DNA of 64,000 nucleotides from Flammula alnicola (GCA_015499995.1 JADNRV010000136.1:62001-126000), one strand, 5' to 3'; positions 1 to 14,077 are shown, counted from the stretch's first letter. The notes: generated by a model not told the origin, from the sequence alone. Numbers and translations: made by a program.

Positions 1-2245
1 ATCCTGCGGATGTCGGTATTTGCAGCCCTCTATCGAGTGAATCTTATTTTCTTGCATTAGAGTCCACGTTCTAAATTTTATGCTCTCACAGCAAGCTACG
101 CCATGCACCTGACCCGCCAGTTATTGTAATATACGCCGCCAGTGCAAATGCTCTGATTTCGCCTAATTTCAGTGAAGTTAACTCCGTGATATCGAAGCAG
201 ATTGGAAACAGAGGTAAGATCTCAGAATATAGTGTTTTAATTCAGAGAGATGCAGGTGAGGTGACGGTAGCATTTTCGCCTCAGTCTTCTGATATTCTCA
301 TAAAGCTTTCTTCTCGCTTTCTCCACAAAGAACAGCCCCATTGATGAGGGAAAAAAAATCCTTTGAGTCCTTTCGCCTCTCACAGGAGGACGATGACACG
401 ATGCCAAGAAAATCTCTGTCACTCTGAGTGTAGTCAGAAGGTCTTCACAACTTATTATCAGCAGTGTCGCGGTCGCTCCATTAGTACATAGAAGACTTTA
501 ATTGCCTCTGGTTTTACCTCCTTAAGCACCCCGCCGTATATTTCCGTTATGGAGGGCGCAGCTTCATTTCTCAATAAGCAATGCGGCTATTGGTCCTTCA
601 GCTGACAGGTCGAATTCCTGTGAGAACGGCGAAGCGCCACTAGGAACCCAGTTCAAGTTGCATCCTCTAGGATTTCCTAGAAGTCCGTTGAATGCTATGA
701 ACCTGGTCATGAGATGCTTTCTGCTTATCATGCATTAAAATGTAGTTTGGATCAACGGAAAGCAAAAAGGGTTAATGTTGTTTGCTTATAAATTGGGCTG
801 AGGATATTACAAAAATCATTCAAGGATGGTTCGGAGACGGATTCAAGAGCAACACTGGGCCGTCGTTCTGAGTGACTCAGGCTCCGACTAGGCACGAACT
901 GCTCAGATAGTTGTTGCAGCGTTTAACAACCTAGTAGCAGTCCCAGTTCCTTGTCTGTGGGTTCTCACCGCTAATACTGGGCTACCCAATCGTCTGGGTT
1001 GTTTCTTTATCCAGGGTTTTGGAACCAGGCTGAAGAGTATCAAGTTCTGACATTTTCGTAATGGATTTCATAGGATTTCCATGAAATCTGATAGGTAGAG
1101 CATTTCATCACTCTCACAATCTGAGATTGAGCAGATAATCGACCACCAGGCGAACCCTGAATCAAGGAACCGATCTTAATCACAAAGAATGTCATCAGTC
1201 ATTCCGTGTTGCCGAAACGACGCAGAACTTGCAAGAGCTCAGAGACAACCAGACAAGCGCCAGGCGTTGGGTGTGAGATGATTGTTGGAAGTCGGGGATT
1301 GTTGTAGCGGCAAACGCGGGTCCGGGGTTCCTGCAAGTTCCAAGCAAGTTCCTGCAAGCAATATCTGAGTAATGGTTAATCATGTGGGATTTGTTTGTCA
1401 GGTCGGCCCAAGGTCTGATTCAGCGGCAAAGCAGTAAAGAATTCCAGGGGAATATTGGAAGGAATTGAAAGATTTGCGAAATAGCGAATTAAACCAGCTG
1501 TGTGCGCCGCAGTGATTCTTCACTGGCCCCAGTGGCTTCAGTTGGCAGTCGGTGTTTCGTTAGGACTCGGAGGGTACCGGCAAATAAGCGCCAACTGTCC
1601 CGGGCCGAATGAAGATGATATTGATGTACACCTATTTGGTTCAACGACGTTCTCTTTTCCTCCTCTCGTTTCGCGATCCTTGTTGATACTGTGCTCCGAG
1701 GGGAGAATATCTTCCAAGCTTCACTTTTCCAATTTTGGCTGGATACCCTAGCCGGCCACTCATCACCGTCCTCTAATCGCCACGGCCTTGGCGAATTTGC
1801 ACCATTGGTTCAGACACTGATCAAGTTTCTCTTGCCGTTCCGCTGAATCTATTCCAGGTCACTATTTTTCCACAGCTGTCGACGTTACAGAACGTGTATA
1901 TGTAAGCTAACCACTAATGGATGAACAATAGTCTCCCCTGATCGAAAGAATTGTCGAAATACGGAGATTCGGATGGCCGCGACCGCGGCAGAAGCAACAA
2001 GCGCATAGGTTCTAAAACGACTCATCAATATTTTGTACGTTTTATTTTTAAGAATCCCAATCTATCTTTTCTCATGGATTCACCGCTCATGTCGATATGG
2101 GTACTTGGACAAATTTGTACCATGCATACCCACCAGCTTTCTTCTGGAGAGACAACCAAATAAAAACTTGTCAAACGCGGCTTACTCAATAATCTATAAT
2201 CCTGTTTTTTTTAATGTTGAGACAAGAAATGGAAAGAAAGGAAGG
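1..2245. other. Stretch without a recognisable gene
   Basis: Only short open frames with no coherent exon chain or family signature occur here. The last few hundred bases are presumably the promoter region of the laccase at 2303. I saw no terminal inverted repeats or tRNA-like structure, but could not search systematically. Confidence 0.5.
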
Positions 2246-2252
2246 TATAAAA
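2246..2252 (+). promoter_or_regulatory. TATA box of laccase 1
   Basis: TATAAAA lies 51 bases before the laccase start codon, in the context GGTATAAAAGCT. The second laccase has a near-identical core (TATAAAAGCT) at the same distance on the other strand, which supports a real and shared core promoter. Confidence 0.7.
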
Positions 2253-2302
2253 GCTCAAGACATTTTGCATACGTTCTAACCAACCAACCCTCCTTTCATA
2301 TT

Positions 2303-5053
2303 ATGGTTCCCTTCTCTTTGCTGCGCATTCTTGCACTATTACTCGTCTGTTCTACCTTGGCTGTCGATGCTGCTGACGTGAACTACATCTTCAATGTCGA
2401 CAACACGGTCATCGCACCAGACGGCTTCTCTCGCGTTGGAGTCATCGTCAACGGCGGATTCCCTGGCACTCTTATCCAAGCAACCAAGGACGACAGTCTG
2501 CACATCACTGTCAATGATCAACTTACCGACCCTACGATGAGGTATGGTTATTATTTCTCATAGATTCATCGTCCAATGTTAGATCTTCTAACAAATCTTT
2601 TTTAGGCGTAGCATTTCGATTCATTGGCATGGTCTGGTATGGTTTAATTCTGTTTCATATGTATTAAATCTTCAACTAACCACGGTCGATATTTTACAGT
2701 TTCAAATGAGGACTGCTTCAGAAGACGGACGTATGTATCATCCTTGTATTAAGCATTCCTATCCTGACTTCATAAATTCGATAGCGGCTATGGTAAATCA
2801 ATGCCCCATCGCCCCTGGCCACTCGTACACCTACGACAGTCAGTCCACTATTGTCACTAACTTTGGGACTCAATGGCTTATCATGCTGTGGTAACAGTTC
2901 CCCTCAATGGACAGTCGGGCACATTCTGGTAAGTGAACACTTATCCATACAACTATTGACTACAATGAAAACTCACTGCATTATTAGGTACCATAGGTGC
3001 GCATGAACAAACAATCAGTCTCATAAAAATACATTCTCATCTCAATAACTGTATTCAGTCATCTCTCGTCTCAATATGTTGATGGGCTTCGCGGTGCTCT
3101 GGTCGTTTACGGTTAGTCACATTTTTTAACACCGAGATTCAGTTCTAACGAAGACATCTCCAGACCCAGTTGATCCTCATCTCTCACTTTACGATGTCGA
3201 TGACGCCTCGACAGTCATCACCCTAGCTGATTGGTACCATAATGTAAGAGTTTATATCTTATACTCATTGTCCGTCTTTGGGTCCATGGCTAAGAGTCAT
3301 CTACTGTACAGGCCGCTCCTGGAATGGAAGAGATATTCCTCCAGGGAAACGATGAACCTGTGCGTTAAATTTCTCTTCCATGAAAAAATTTGTATCAGTG
3401 TAACAAGTTCTATGCTAGATCCCTGATTCTGGCCTGATCAACGGAGTAGGGAGGTTCAATGGTGGCCCCCAGGTCGTGCGCGCCCGTATCAATGTCGAGC
3501 AGGGTAAACGTTACCGTTTCCGGGTTGTCAATATATCTGCCTACGCGGCGTTCCGTTTCTCTATCGAAGGTCACGATCTGACCATCATCGAGGTATGGTT
3601 CAGATATTTATCTAAATAGTGCCTGTTCAGCTAATGTTCTTGTCACAATCAATTTAGGTCGACGGCATTAACCATGTCGCACATACAGTCGGAGGCTTTG
3701 ACATCTTCGTCGCGCAACGATACTCTGTTGTCCTTAATGCTAACCAGCCTATCGCAAATTACTGGGTCCGCGGGCCAATGACTCTCCAACATTCAAGTGA
3801 CAATAAGAACCGTAAGTCATTACATTGCTTCTCCTGAGTATAGCTGGTGACCAATACACGCGCAGTGGATACTAAGAATGTCTATGCCGTTCTTCACTAT
3901 GCAGGCGCACCAGATGCCGAGCCTACAACCAAGGCAGATGTGGGTGTACAGAACCTACTCGAGGAGTATCAGCTTGCCGCGCTCGAACACCCCGGTGCGC
4001 CAGGAGGAAGCGCACCTGCGGACCGATCTATCGACATCAACTTTGGAATGGAGGTGAAGAACGGAAGACTTATGGTACGTTTGGAATCCTCTTCATTATC
4101 GTCTCTATTGCTGACAATTCGGTGCAAAGTGGGAGATCGACAACATATCTTACCTGCCACCCGATTTACCGACTTTGCTCAACATCATCGCGAATGGATT
4201 TACGAACGAGGCCAACTTCACCACGACAGAGCATACATTTGTTTTAGATCGCAATGAGGTGATCGAACTCGTCATTCATGGTTCCCCTAACGGTACGTAC
4301 ATGATAATTGGAAGTCGGTTACTTCTGATTTTCATTGCTTTGTACTTTGTGCACAGGACATACTCAGTGAGATGACAAAATTCGTAGTCTTGACGTTGTT
4401 CTGACTGAATCACAATTCCTCCACACTTGTGACAGTCCGTTCCAGTAAGTTATCACCTCCCATTGTATAATCCCACTTTCTGATGCAGATGTCTGCATAG
4501 CTTGCATGGTCACGCCTTCGATATCGTCCAATCCATGCAAGGACCCGCAAACTTTGCCAATCCACCCCGTCGCGATGTCGTCGGAGTTGGAGGTGAGTCT
4601 GCATTTTTATTCCGCAAACATGTAGTGTAACTAGTTATCAACTAGGCTCTACGGTTATTATCCGTTTCCAAGCTGATAACCCGGGACCATGGTATGTTCC
4701 CTTTCATCCACGCCTATGATCGACACTTCTAACAGGTAAAATGTTAGGTTCTTCCACTGCCGTATGTTTTCATAGATCCCGTGGTGTTTAAATTATCGTT
4801 ACTGATTGAATATTCCTCTCGTCCTATCAACTCCTCAGACATCGGTACGTGCCTCCTTGGCCATGAGATATAAGTATGAGTCCTCACTGTTTAACCCTGT
4901 GTCCCAACAGATTGGCATCTTGAAGCTGGTCTCGCTGTTGTATTTGCCGAGCGCCCTACTGAACAGATCGCCGGCCCTCAGTCCCAAATCATCAAGCAGA
5001 CTTGGCTCGACCTCTGCCCGATTTACAAGGCCCTCCCCCCCGACCAGCAGTAA
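2303..5053 (+). CDS. Laccase (secreted multicopper oxidase) 1
   Basis: This is a benzenediol:oxygen oxidoreductase: it oxidises phenols one electron at a time and reduces O2 to water, outside the cell. The start ATG opens a hydrophobic signal peptide ([15 protein letters not shown], cleavage near VDA). About a dozen short introns separate exons that join in frame to roughly 530 residues, normal for the family. All four copper motifs are present: HWHG (about residue 86), WYHSH (about 133), HPFHLHGH (about 431, split by two introns) and HCHIDWHL (about 484, also split). The residue ten after the type-1 copper Cys is Leu, the usual non-coordinating axial residue of fungal laccases. In the second motif QYVDG has Val where many laccases have Cys. 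The C terminus ends PPDQQ. No frame damage was found. Confidence 0.93.
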
Positions 5054-7731
5054 GCGTCTCTACGCAGAAGAAAGTTTTTCTATTTTCGCCATTTACGTTA
5101 AATATTCTCGAGTGCGATTGAAGTCTCTTTGAAGCTTGCCACAAGTGGAGCAGTTTGAGAATGGAAAGAGGAAATAAATACAATGTCGAATGTCTTGCCA
5201 GTTTTCAGTATGTACGAATGCAACGTGGTCTATACTCGTATAGTTAATACCATGATCTGCCAATTTTATGTGTAAAAAATTTCGTTCAGTGAGGGTACAC
5301 TTTCTAACTGCCCAACGAGAGACGTGAGCTCAGAGATGATTGTTTTGGAAATTGAATATACATTTATGGGCAGTAAGGCACGCAACGGGAGCAGTTCTAA
5401 GTACGAAGTCGGTACCGATGAAGAACTCTCATGATCAATTTCTTTTCCGAGGATACAACGATAACATAGCGAAAGGCCCACTCTTTCAGTTCCCTCCCGA
5501 TATCATAAGCATGACTCGGACACGAACCCTCGGCCTCAAGCTTCAAGCCCCGATGGATATTTTCCAGTAGCTTGGAAGTTGGAAGCAGGCGATTTTACTC
5601 TAATGCGGCACACGAATATGAGACTGTTGGAGATGACAAGATTACAATCACAACATCTGCGTTGGGTAGGTCTTTATACTGTGCACGTACATTAAGAAGC
5701 CTGCGAGCACGAGCCTTTCAGCACCCTACCTGTAAATTGAATCAATGACCTTTTCTATGGCCGGAGTCGACGTGGAGTCGACTACTATGACTTGGTGGAT
5801 GCAATTTATGACGCTATTCTTGCCATGCATCGCGCCACAATGCGCCTTGTGGTGTCATGGAGCGCGGTTATAGTGCTATCATTACCGACGATGAGTCAAT
5901 AATTGCGGTTTACACGTGGAGATGAGCCATAGAGTACGCACCCAATGATCACACGCTGTCGCATAGTGGACTTCTTAAACCGATCATGGGCTCTGTAAGT
6001 TTCCGTATCATTTGGAGGTTGACAGATATGTATATATGTTTTGTTTACCGAAGAGGATGTTGTCATAGGTCGCACGATTGGAATAGGGAGTCGTAGGGCT
6101 ACATACCTGCTGCGTTTTTAACGATCGCTTGTGAAAGTTCGAGGTTTACCCAATGGCGGATGTCCCATGCAGAGACATGAAATAAAATCCAACGCCCGAA
6201 AAGGCCCAAAAACCGAAAGGCAACAATCTCGTGCAGACGCTGAGAGACAGGGCGGAACGTAGCCCCAACGTAGCCCTTAAATCCAAGGGACGAAAGATGC
6301 TCCTATCAACTGAATTTTTCCTCGAGATAAGGCCGCCCAGAGGTGCCACGAAGAGCAACAACCAGAATGCGAATGCTATGAAGGAGACGGTTTGTGATCA
6401 GATGGTACGGTTTAAAAAGGTCTGGCGGATCGCGTAGATTAGATTAGATACGGATCAGTGGCTGTGCACAATTCACTATGTGTGCCAGCGCTCACCTTAA
6501 TCCACCACACCTGCGACGCTATCCGCACGGCTCTGCCTTTCCTATCGTCTGCCAGCCCGAGAGCGGTCCACCTGGACTACCCCAGCCTGTTGAAGAGACG
6601 CGACTAGGCACAAAGGCAGGCGTAATAGCGGAAGGTCTAAAAGAACAATGGATGAGTTATTGGTGCACCCTTTCAAGTCCATACAGCGGAGCAATCTCGC
6701 TACAGGCGGCAGAGTCACAGTCTTCCAGCCCCCGCGAGCCAAGGGAGTCGAAGAAGAATTTCAAGAAACGGGAAGGTCTTGCCAGCGTCCTAGGAGTTGA
6801 CTTCAGAAGCTTTTGGTCAACACCAATACGTGGACTTCGCCTCGGACGTGACTCAGACTGTGCCTGTGTAGCCCAACACTGAATAGAAGGACTCGGATCA
6901 ACTGAAAACGGCATTTGCAATTATCTTTCTGGTGCTTGTCAGTCGTCTCCTGGTTCGGAGCGTTATCCAGCTGGCAACTTGGTTTTACAAGGAGTAGCTC
7001 GACGACCTTGTCGCCGCTCTGTCACTTAATCTTGTCCAAGGGTGTGAGCTCATGATCACATAGACCTCCCGATTGTGCAACTTGTATTATGCCACTTCCA
7101 TTTCAATAAACCCCTGATACGACGGCTGAATCGACTCTTTGTCGCATCTCCAACTATCTCACGTTATCACTGCCAAGCGAGTTGAAGTGAAGTTCTGAAT
7201 GTCGCGATGCCTAAACTGTTCAACCTCTTGTTATCTTACACACAGTCGTCGGGTATCTCGTTCTACAACTGGAGTTAACAATATGGACCATTTACTGCCA
7301 CGCCGGCACCAGCTACGACACTGCTCACTAAAAAGAGCGGGATTACAATGACGAATCGTGCGCAAAACTATATCTATGTGACGAGCTTGCTGCTGCTCGC
7401 GCACGAAGAATGTGAGCTGGAACCTTTTGTTTGTTCTAGCGGCTTTGAGAATTTGGAATTAGATCGTTCCAGCTTGGGGCGAACGACTGGGTCCAGCGAG
7501 GGCCTGTCCTTGAAGCTATTTTTAATTGACCCGAATTGTTTGGCCGAGCTTCTTCAAGCCTTGAACCGCATACAGACAAACTTCCTTGGGTCAAATGATC
7601 TTATCTCGCTCCTTCCATGTGCACCACGCCAAACCCAGCGATGGTTCGTGATTAATGCATGATTCCCCGAGGAGGATGTTACATCCTTAAAACCATACGA
7701 GTCTACGTTTCATTTTCCCTCGATATCTACC
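5054..7731. other. 2.7-kb intergenic stretch, no gene supported
   Basis: Several open frames of 60-135 codons occur (for example at 6478-6882 and 7348-7662), but none shows a domain, signal peptide or intron-consistent extension that I recognise. The sequence just before 7732 is the presumed promoter of the peptide transporter. Confidence 0.45.
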
Positions 7732-10700
7732 ATGGACCACCAACATGACCTTGCAGGCGAGAAGACCTCGTCTGGGTTTCTCAAGCAAGAGAACATTGGA
7801 GCAAGAGGGGACGTGGACACTGTTGTTCGACCGCCTTCGTATGGCGACGAAAAGTCGTCCAATGCACCGGAAGACCTGCATAAAGCCGACTTGGCTGAAC
7901 TGGACTCGGCTCAGATTGGAGAGGTTTTTGCAGACGGCCCACGGTTAATTGATCTTGGCGCAGACGGAAAGGAACGGCCTATAGGTGGGCACCGAATAAT
8001 TTGACACCCATGAGCTCGGTATATCTGATCCCTTGAACTACAGAAACTGATGCAGATTATGCAACTCGTCTTGTATCCCTGGATAATGACCCCACCCTTC
8101 CTATCTGGACATTCCGGATGTGGTTTTTGTCATTGGGGCTGTCTTGTTTCGCAGCTGTTCTGGGCCAGATTTTCGTAAGCATCGAAACCGACTACGGAGA
8201 ACTTGGATCGTAGCTAATCCAATACGAAGTACTTCCGTCCCCAAACTGTGCGCTTATTCGTCGTAATCATAGTCTCGCCACTGAATCCGTTGATTGTCTG
8301 CCATAGGTTCAAGTTAGCCAGCTTTTCTTGCAGGTAAGGCAATAGAATTTAAGATGTGTTGCTGCGGTAAATTCATGCACTACGTACGACAGATTATATC
8401 CTACATCCTCGGGAAGGTGAATTCTAAATCACTCTCCTAAATTTGTCTCTAAAATCTCTAATCAGGCTATGGACGAAATCATTCCCGGTCCAGGGGAGAA
8501 CTCACGATTCAAAACCGCCGACAACGAATTTTGGAGGTATGTAAAATTCGACGATTCTAGGAATACATCTTCATATGTTCGATACTGTCAGATTCATGAA
8601 CCCGGGCCCGTTTAGTGAGTACTCATGACTCTGCTTCTTTATCGCATAGTGGCTGAGAAACTTAAAGACATCAAGGAGCACGTCGCCATCACAATCATGG
8701 CGTCCACTGCATCATCTTCTGCACTGGCGATTAGCATATTTGCAGCTCAGGATTTATACTACAATGTGCGACCTAATGCCGCTATTGGCATCTTTACGTG
8801 GGTTCAATACTGTCTTCTGTTGTCTAAGATTTTCTGACCATAGTCGCCGGTAGTTTGATTGGATCTCAGCTAATTGGATACGGCACTGCTGGTATGTCAA
8901 TCTCTGCGTAAACTATAGATCCCTAGTGCAAATTTGACGCACTGCCTTCATTGGCCCAGGTGTCATGAGGAGTTTCCTGGTCTATCCCACATTCGCTGTG
9001 TACCCGCAGCTGATGCCGACCGTGCAATTGTTTGAGGCTCTGCACAGAGGCCAAGCAGCTGTGACGCAGAAAAAGCGACTCAAATTCTTCTGGGTTATTT
9101 TTGTAGCCATCTTTGTCTGGGAATGGTTCCCGGTAAGATTTTTTTGCGTGCTGTTGTTGTTTTGGCTGACTCTCTTGATTAGGAATATATTGCCCCGTTT
9201 GTCATCCATCACTCCACCCACATTCCCACACTCATTTTTCATCTAGAACGCTCACCGGGATCAGCATCTTCTGTCTTGCAGATCAGAATAGCGCATGGTT
9301 CACTCGAGTCTTTGGTCAGAAAATCCGTGCTATTTCACTGTCCACACTGACTCAATCTCATCAAGGTGGTGCGGCTGGTAATGAGGGTCTGGGAGCCTTT
9401 TCTATCTGCTTCGACTGGGCGTATGTTGGTGCCGGTGGAGGGTCAATCGGATCACTTTTTACGCCTCTCGCCACTCAACTATCGCTTTATTCTGGATGCG
9501 CAGTCTGCATGTCAGTTCATTCACTGACAGCCTTCCATCATCTGTGTCGACTAACCGTACTGCTTTTTAGGATTGCATTCTCTGCTTGCTATGCAATGAA
9601 CACGTGGCATGCGCAGAACTTCCCCTTCTTGACTCAACTTCTGTATTCCGAGAACGGTAAGCATTTACATTCACTATCGAACGGTGTGATTTCGACACAA
9701 TGGCTTGTAGGGACTGAGTATGACCAACTCTCGATCCTGAATCCCGATTTTACGCTTAACCCAGAGAAGTTGGCAATACAGGTAATATTGCCGTCTTATG
9801 CACTCTCAATGGCCCATTCATTGCTGATCTATCGTATCAGGGTTTGCCGTGGTATGCTGCTTCTCAATTGCTGTTCAAAATCAGCAGAACCATGTATATC
9901 GGAGGTTAGCATCTCTTACCTTAGAGTTTTATTAATGACAACGTCTAACTTGAACTAACATTCCAGCTGCGATAACTCACTTTTTCCTCTGGCACTCCAA
10001 CACTGTCTACAAGATTATTCGAGGCTATCAAGTACGTAAAGTTGTATCCAAATCATTTAGATATGAAGTTGACGCCTCTTCTGAAGACCTCTGAATGCGA
10101 TGACCCACATTACTTGAAGATGAAGGTATGGCGAATGTCCTTGCTGCATTCGCTCAAGTATAACCAGGTCCGATATGCAGGTTTATAAAGAGATCTCTAA
10201 CTGGTGGTACTTAACCATTTTTATCGGAACCACCGCCATGGCTCTTGCTACCACATATGCGGCGAAGTCCGGTCTTCCCTGGTGGGGTCTGTTCGTAGCA
10301 CTCATATTTGCGTGGATGTTTGTGCCAATTATTGGAACTGTGAGTTTTCTACTTGACTCGTTGAATACAGTCGCTCAATCTCATTCTTATAGCTCAATGC
10401 GACTGTCGGATACGCCCCAAGCATAGAGAATATGGTTCAAGTAAGGATCTTCTCTCCGCCTACAGATCTCATCCTGAATGCAAGCTTTGTAGATGCTAGG
10501 AGGCGCAATGATTCCGGGAAAGCCCGTTGCGAATATGTACTTCACAATGTACGGTTATAACCCAGTTGTACAATCTCTGAATCTGCTTCGTGACCTTAAA
10601 CTCGTATGCAACTTTCTCTTCGAACCTTGAATCACGCTAAATTCCATCCAGGGTCAATATACGAAGTTACCTCCTCGCGTAACCTTCACTGTTCAAGTGA

Positions 10701-11791
10701 TTGGAACCATTATAGTGCGGACTGTTTCCTGTTAACTGGAGCAATACTAACGTAAATTTTCGACATGCAGGGAGGACTCTTGAATTTCGTGATCATGAAG
10801 GTCAGGGGAATCCCTGTCAAATTATGACCTGACAGTGCCTTACTTTGTCTTTGCCAGACCGTCCTCGGCGCACAGAGAGAGGTTTTACGAAGTGTCCAGG
10901 GCACGAACGTGTGGTCCGGTCAACAAGTAGGTTCTTCAAACCCATGTCGATGACGTGAGAAATCATAATGCCTCGATATCAGGTTCAATCCTACAATAGC
11001 GACGCGATCGCGTGGGGTGCGCTCGGAAAACCTTTGTATGCAACTGGTACGCGCTACGGAGTGAGTGACCAATATTAGCCCTTGAAATCGTGCACTCAAT
11101 GCGGCCAAAAAGTTCGTGCCATACATGCTCTTGGTCGGTCTCGGTTTCCCAATCCCGTTCTGGTACTTGCATCGCAAATACCCGAAGTTCGGATTCAACT
11201 ACGTGTTTACTCCTATCCTTGTCGGTGAGTACCTTACTTCGTCGTTTCCGCTTTGGAGTCATCCGAGTGATCCACAACTCTTTAAAGCCGAACTTGGGTT
11301 TTTGAGCGTTGGTATCAACTCGAGTATATTCAGCTCCTTTGCCCTTGCCGTATTTTCGCAGTATTATCTTCGAAAGTAAGTCACCTTCAAATATTTCCTA
11401 TTTCTCGTCAACTTTCAGGTTTAATTCTTTGAATTTCAGGTATCGTGCTACCTGGTTCAGAAAATACAAGTAAGTTCATCAAAATGCATTTTCACGCAGT
11501 ACTCTCAGTGTCCCGCTCCTAGCTTCCTTCTGAGTGCTGCACTTGATGGTGGAACCTCTGTATGTCCCTGCTATGAAATCTACCCAAATAAACTGTACGT
11601 TCGCTGAACAATCTGCTTTCAGGTTATGATTTTCGTCTACACGTTTGCTGTTGGAGGGGGAAGTGGCAGGGTCATACCGTTCCCTAATTGGGCTTTGGTA
11701 AGTTTGACGAAACTTGCGGATGTTATGACGTTCTCAAGGTCTCTTGTAGAACCCTAAGGGTAACCCCGACTATTGCAAGCGATTGACTTGA
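7732..11791 (+). CDS. OPT-family oligopeptide transporter
   Basis: This is a proton-coupled plasma-membrane (or vacuolar) importer of small peptides, possibly including glutathione-like or metal-chelating ones. A hydrophilic N terminus of about 100 residues starts MDHQHDLAGEK. It is followed by exons that join in frame through many 50-60-nt introns. Family landmarks in order are: IWTFRMWFLSLGLSCF, YFRPQT followed by VSQLFLQ, DEIIPGPG, NPGPFNIKEH (the conserved NPG loop), LTGISIFCLA, YVGAGGGSIGSLF, GLPWWGLFVALIFAWMFVPI, FPIPFWYLHRKYP and a C-terminal WALNPKGNPDYC. Hydrophobic segments alternate with short loops, as expected for 12-16 membrane spans. The ATG was chosen because it opens the frame that continues into the first intron. 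The gene appears intact. Substrate cannot be read from sequence. Confidence 0.92.
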
Positions 11792-11929
11792 GAGTCGCAT
11801 TGAAGTTGCGCAGCTAACTGGCAATCTAATATATAAATGACCGATGTAATTCTTACACACAACAAATACTTGTTACTCTAAGCGCGATATTTATTCATGC
11901 TGAGAAAAAGTAATTCGATTCGTCTCCAG

Positions 11930-12085
11930 GGCCGTTTCCAGCTCGTGCCACAACAAATCGAAGGGTTGAATCGTGGATTCTTTACTACGCGATCGGAACC
12001 CCTCAGCTAAGTAGGTCAGAAGTCGCATTAGAGTTGCTTCTGTATGAACGGCACTCGGGAATGTGAATGGATAGAGAGCGTGAAG
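11930..12085 (-). pseudogene. Relic of an OTT_1508-type deaminase-like gene
   Basis: On the minus strand this segment resembles part of the two deaminase-like copies at 36.9-40.5 kb. The stretch reading HTEATLMRLLTYLAEG here corresponds to HAETTLMGLLSYFAEG there, and the upstream wording (ATTEVLF-like and VARASGD-like segments) also matches. The active-site Ala of HAE is lost (HTE), and neither the upstream region nor the Cys motif was found. It is an isolated fragment between the transporter and the F-box gene, most likely a dispersed duplicate that has decayed. Confidence 0.6.
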
Positions 12086-12280
12086 AGCACCTCAGTAGTG
12101 GCGCGAGCCTCCGGAGATGTGTCGATGGATAGGCGGGCTGCGCAGGCATCAGACTCAGACCTTGGATTTTGGCCTTCTGTGTAGCTTACACCCACCCATC
12201 CGACTGGAAAAGGCTACTAGAATGAGGCTTTTTTACTCGTACTAGTGTTTGACTAGTGTGAACCGTAAACTGTGAGCTAT

Positions 12281-13557
12281 TTATTGTATCACTGTCTCCT
12301 TCGACTCTACGCGAACAATTTTCGAAAGAGACTCGATATCTTCTTGACTGACAGCTGGACAGCCCTCCACGCTCAGCACAAATTCGGTCTTGGCACGGCC
12401 TTGAACAAAGCTTCGCAGTCCATCCGCAGAGATGTATTTGCAGTTGCGCAACTCGAGTTTCTTGAGGCTCGAGTGTGCACCAGCACTCTCGATCAGAGCA
12501 GCGTCTAGGATATTCGTCCTTTCCAAGATCAATTCCTCGAGGACAGGAAGGGCCTGACCGCTGAAAATGCGGCTGTAGTCCTCTTTCGGATGCTCAAAAT
12601 GAATGTATTTTAGCTCGAGGCGGCGGATATCGGGTGAATGAGTTGAGAGATAGGTCAGAATATTGGACGCTGGCTGGGTGAGGTCGATGCCCCAATCGTC
12701 TTCCTCCCAAGCTGAGACTGGGATGATCTCGCGATAGCCGTCCAGGCGTACGTCAGTGAGGAGCGGCGCATGGAAATTACCCAAGAGATCCAACCCGAAT
12801 CCGGGGGCGGTAACGTTCGCGCTGCGAAGTTGGGTACGGATATAATATTCGAGTAGCTGGGATCGGACTCTGCGCCCATATCGACAGCAGTGAACGTGAA
12901 ATGCTGGAGATGAGGCGCTGCCTGGATGAGTGGGAAGAGGGCGGGGATATCAAGGCCGGAGAAAGGGGTATCGAAGGCGAGGGATGTTACGCTGGAGAGC
13001 TGAGGAGGAGGTTGGGCGGGGAGGGGCCACGCGGGAAGTTGGAGATGGACGAGGTTTGGCGAAGGCGTCAACGCAGTCGATAGGGTTGTGAATGGACCAT
13101 TATTGCTCAGATTGTTGACGTCCTCTTTGACTTTGAGGACGAGTCGTTCGAGAAGGGGGGCAGGCTGACCCTCGCCGATGCCGGAGACGAACTTTTGCCA
13201 TGCCTCGTGAAATGGCACGTCGATGGTGAGCGACTTGATTTTGTCCGCCACTTTCCTAAGTTGGCCTATGACAGGGATGTCGGTGTCGTATGGAAGATCG
13301 TCGGGGAGGGTGATAGTGATGTCAAGGGGAATTCCACCTGAGTTTTGGAGGTGAAGACGAACATACTCAGGATCGATAAAGTGGATTGTGCGGTCAAGAT
13401 CGAGTTTTGACCAGAGCTTTGGGGTTTTTCCTGCAGTTTCGAACCACTCGCGGTTGACAGATCGTATGGTGGAAAGCGAAGAGGGCTTAGCGTCGACGGC
13501 AGTCTCGAAAACTTGAGACAAGACATCTCTGTTCAAGCTCAAGGTGGGATCGGACAT
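12281..13557 (-). CDS. F-box-like protein with leucine-rich repeats
   Basis: The start (MSDPTLSLNRDVLSQVFETAVD) is an F-box-like helix typical of basidiomycete F-box proteins, which recruit substrates to SCF ubiquitin ligases. It is followed by IRSVNREWFETAGKTPKLW, the common second half of the motif, then irregular leucine-rich segments to the stop at 12281 (about 425 residues). Near 12845-12855 the frame changes by one base, inside an ATTATAT run. The two halves fit end to end (SYSNI then IRTQLRSANV), and no intron of normal size explains the shift. It may be a real frameshift or a one-base assembly error. Target unknown. Such F-box genes are a large, fast-evolving family in agarics. Confidence 0.72.
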
Positions 13558-14070
13558 GGTGGATTATCGATTGATGCTTGAACGTTTTGAACTTGAGCCT
13601 TGTGGTATACATCGTTTAAGTAGAGTCGTTTGACAATAAGATCAAGGGCGTCGGAGTCTCGGAGATTGCCATTCCCCCAACACTGCCATCCTTCATTCCT
13701 TTCGCCAAGATCGTTCTCTGCCTCTCGAGTCTCTACTTACTGCTACTGGATCATTACGCATGATGGTTTAATTGCTAAGGCTGTACCAGGGCGCATCGTT
13801 TTACACTGACATACCCCTAGTACATTGCCAGTGTTTGACATAGTAAGTACAACTGAGCCCTAGTCTCGACTCAACCGGCCACGCGCACTCCGCGCGCTTC
13901 GGCAGGTTTTTGCTGAATTCAATCTAACATAGCCCGCATGAGACCGTATTAGTACTATCCTGTGTGGGGCTTTGAAAAATGCGATACATAACGTCAAAAC
14001 AAAGCCAGGGTTGGCTAGGATCTTGCTCAGCCCTGGATTCGGGGAGGCTTGTGGGGTCTGTCGCCGTCTT
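13558..14070. other. Divergent intergenic region
   Basis: About 650 bases separate the starts of the minus-strand F-box gene and the plus-strand secreted protein, so this is a shared 5' region. No coding signal was seen. Confidence 0.5.
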
Positions 14071-14077
14071 TATAAAA
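14071..14077 (+). promoter_or_regulatory. TATA box of the Ala/His-rich secreted protein
   Basis: TATAAAA in the context TTTATAAAATGG lies 145 bases before the start codon at 14222. The distance leaves a leader of roughly 110 bases, plausible for a strongly expressed secreted protein. Confidence 0.5.

Noticed and set aside
6478..6882. 134-codon open frame between laccase 1 and the transporter
   Set aside because: No domain, no convincing exon partners, overlapped by comparable frames on the other strand.
7348..7662. 104-codon open frame upstream of the transporter
   Set aside because: No recognisable feature; likely chance frame in the promoter region.
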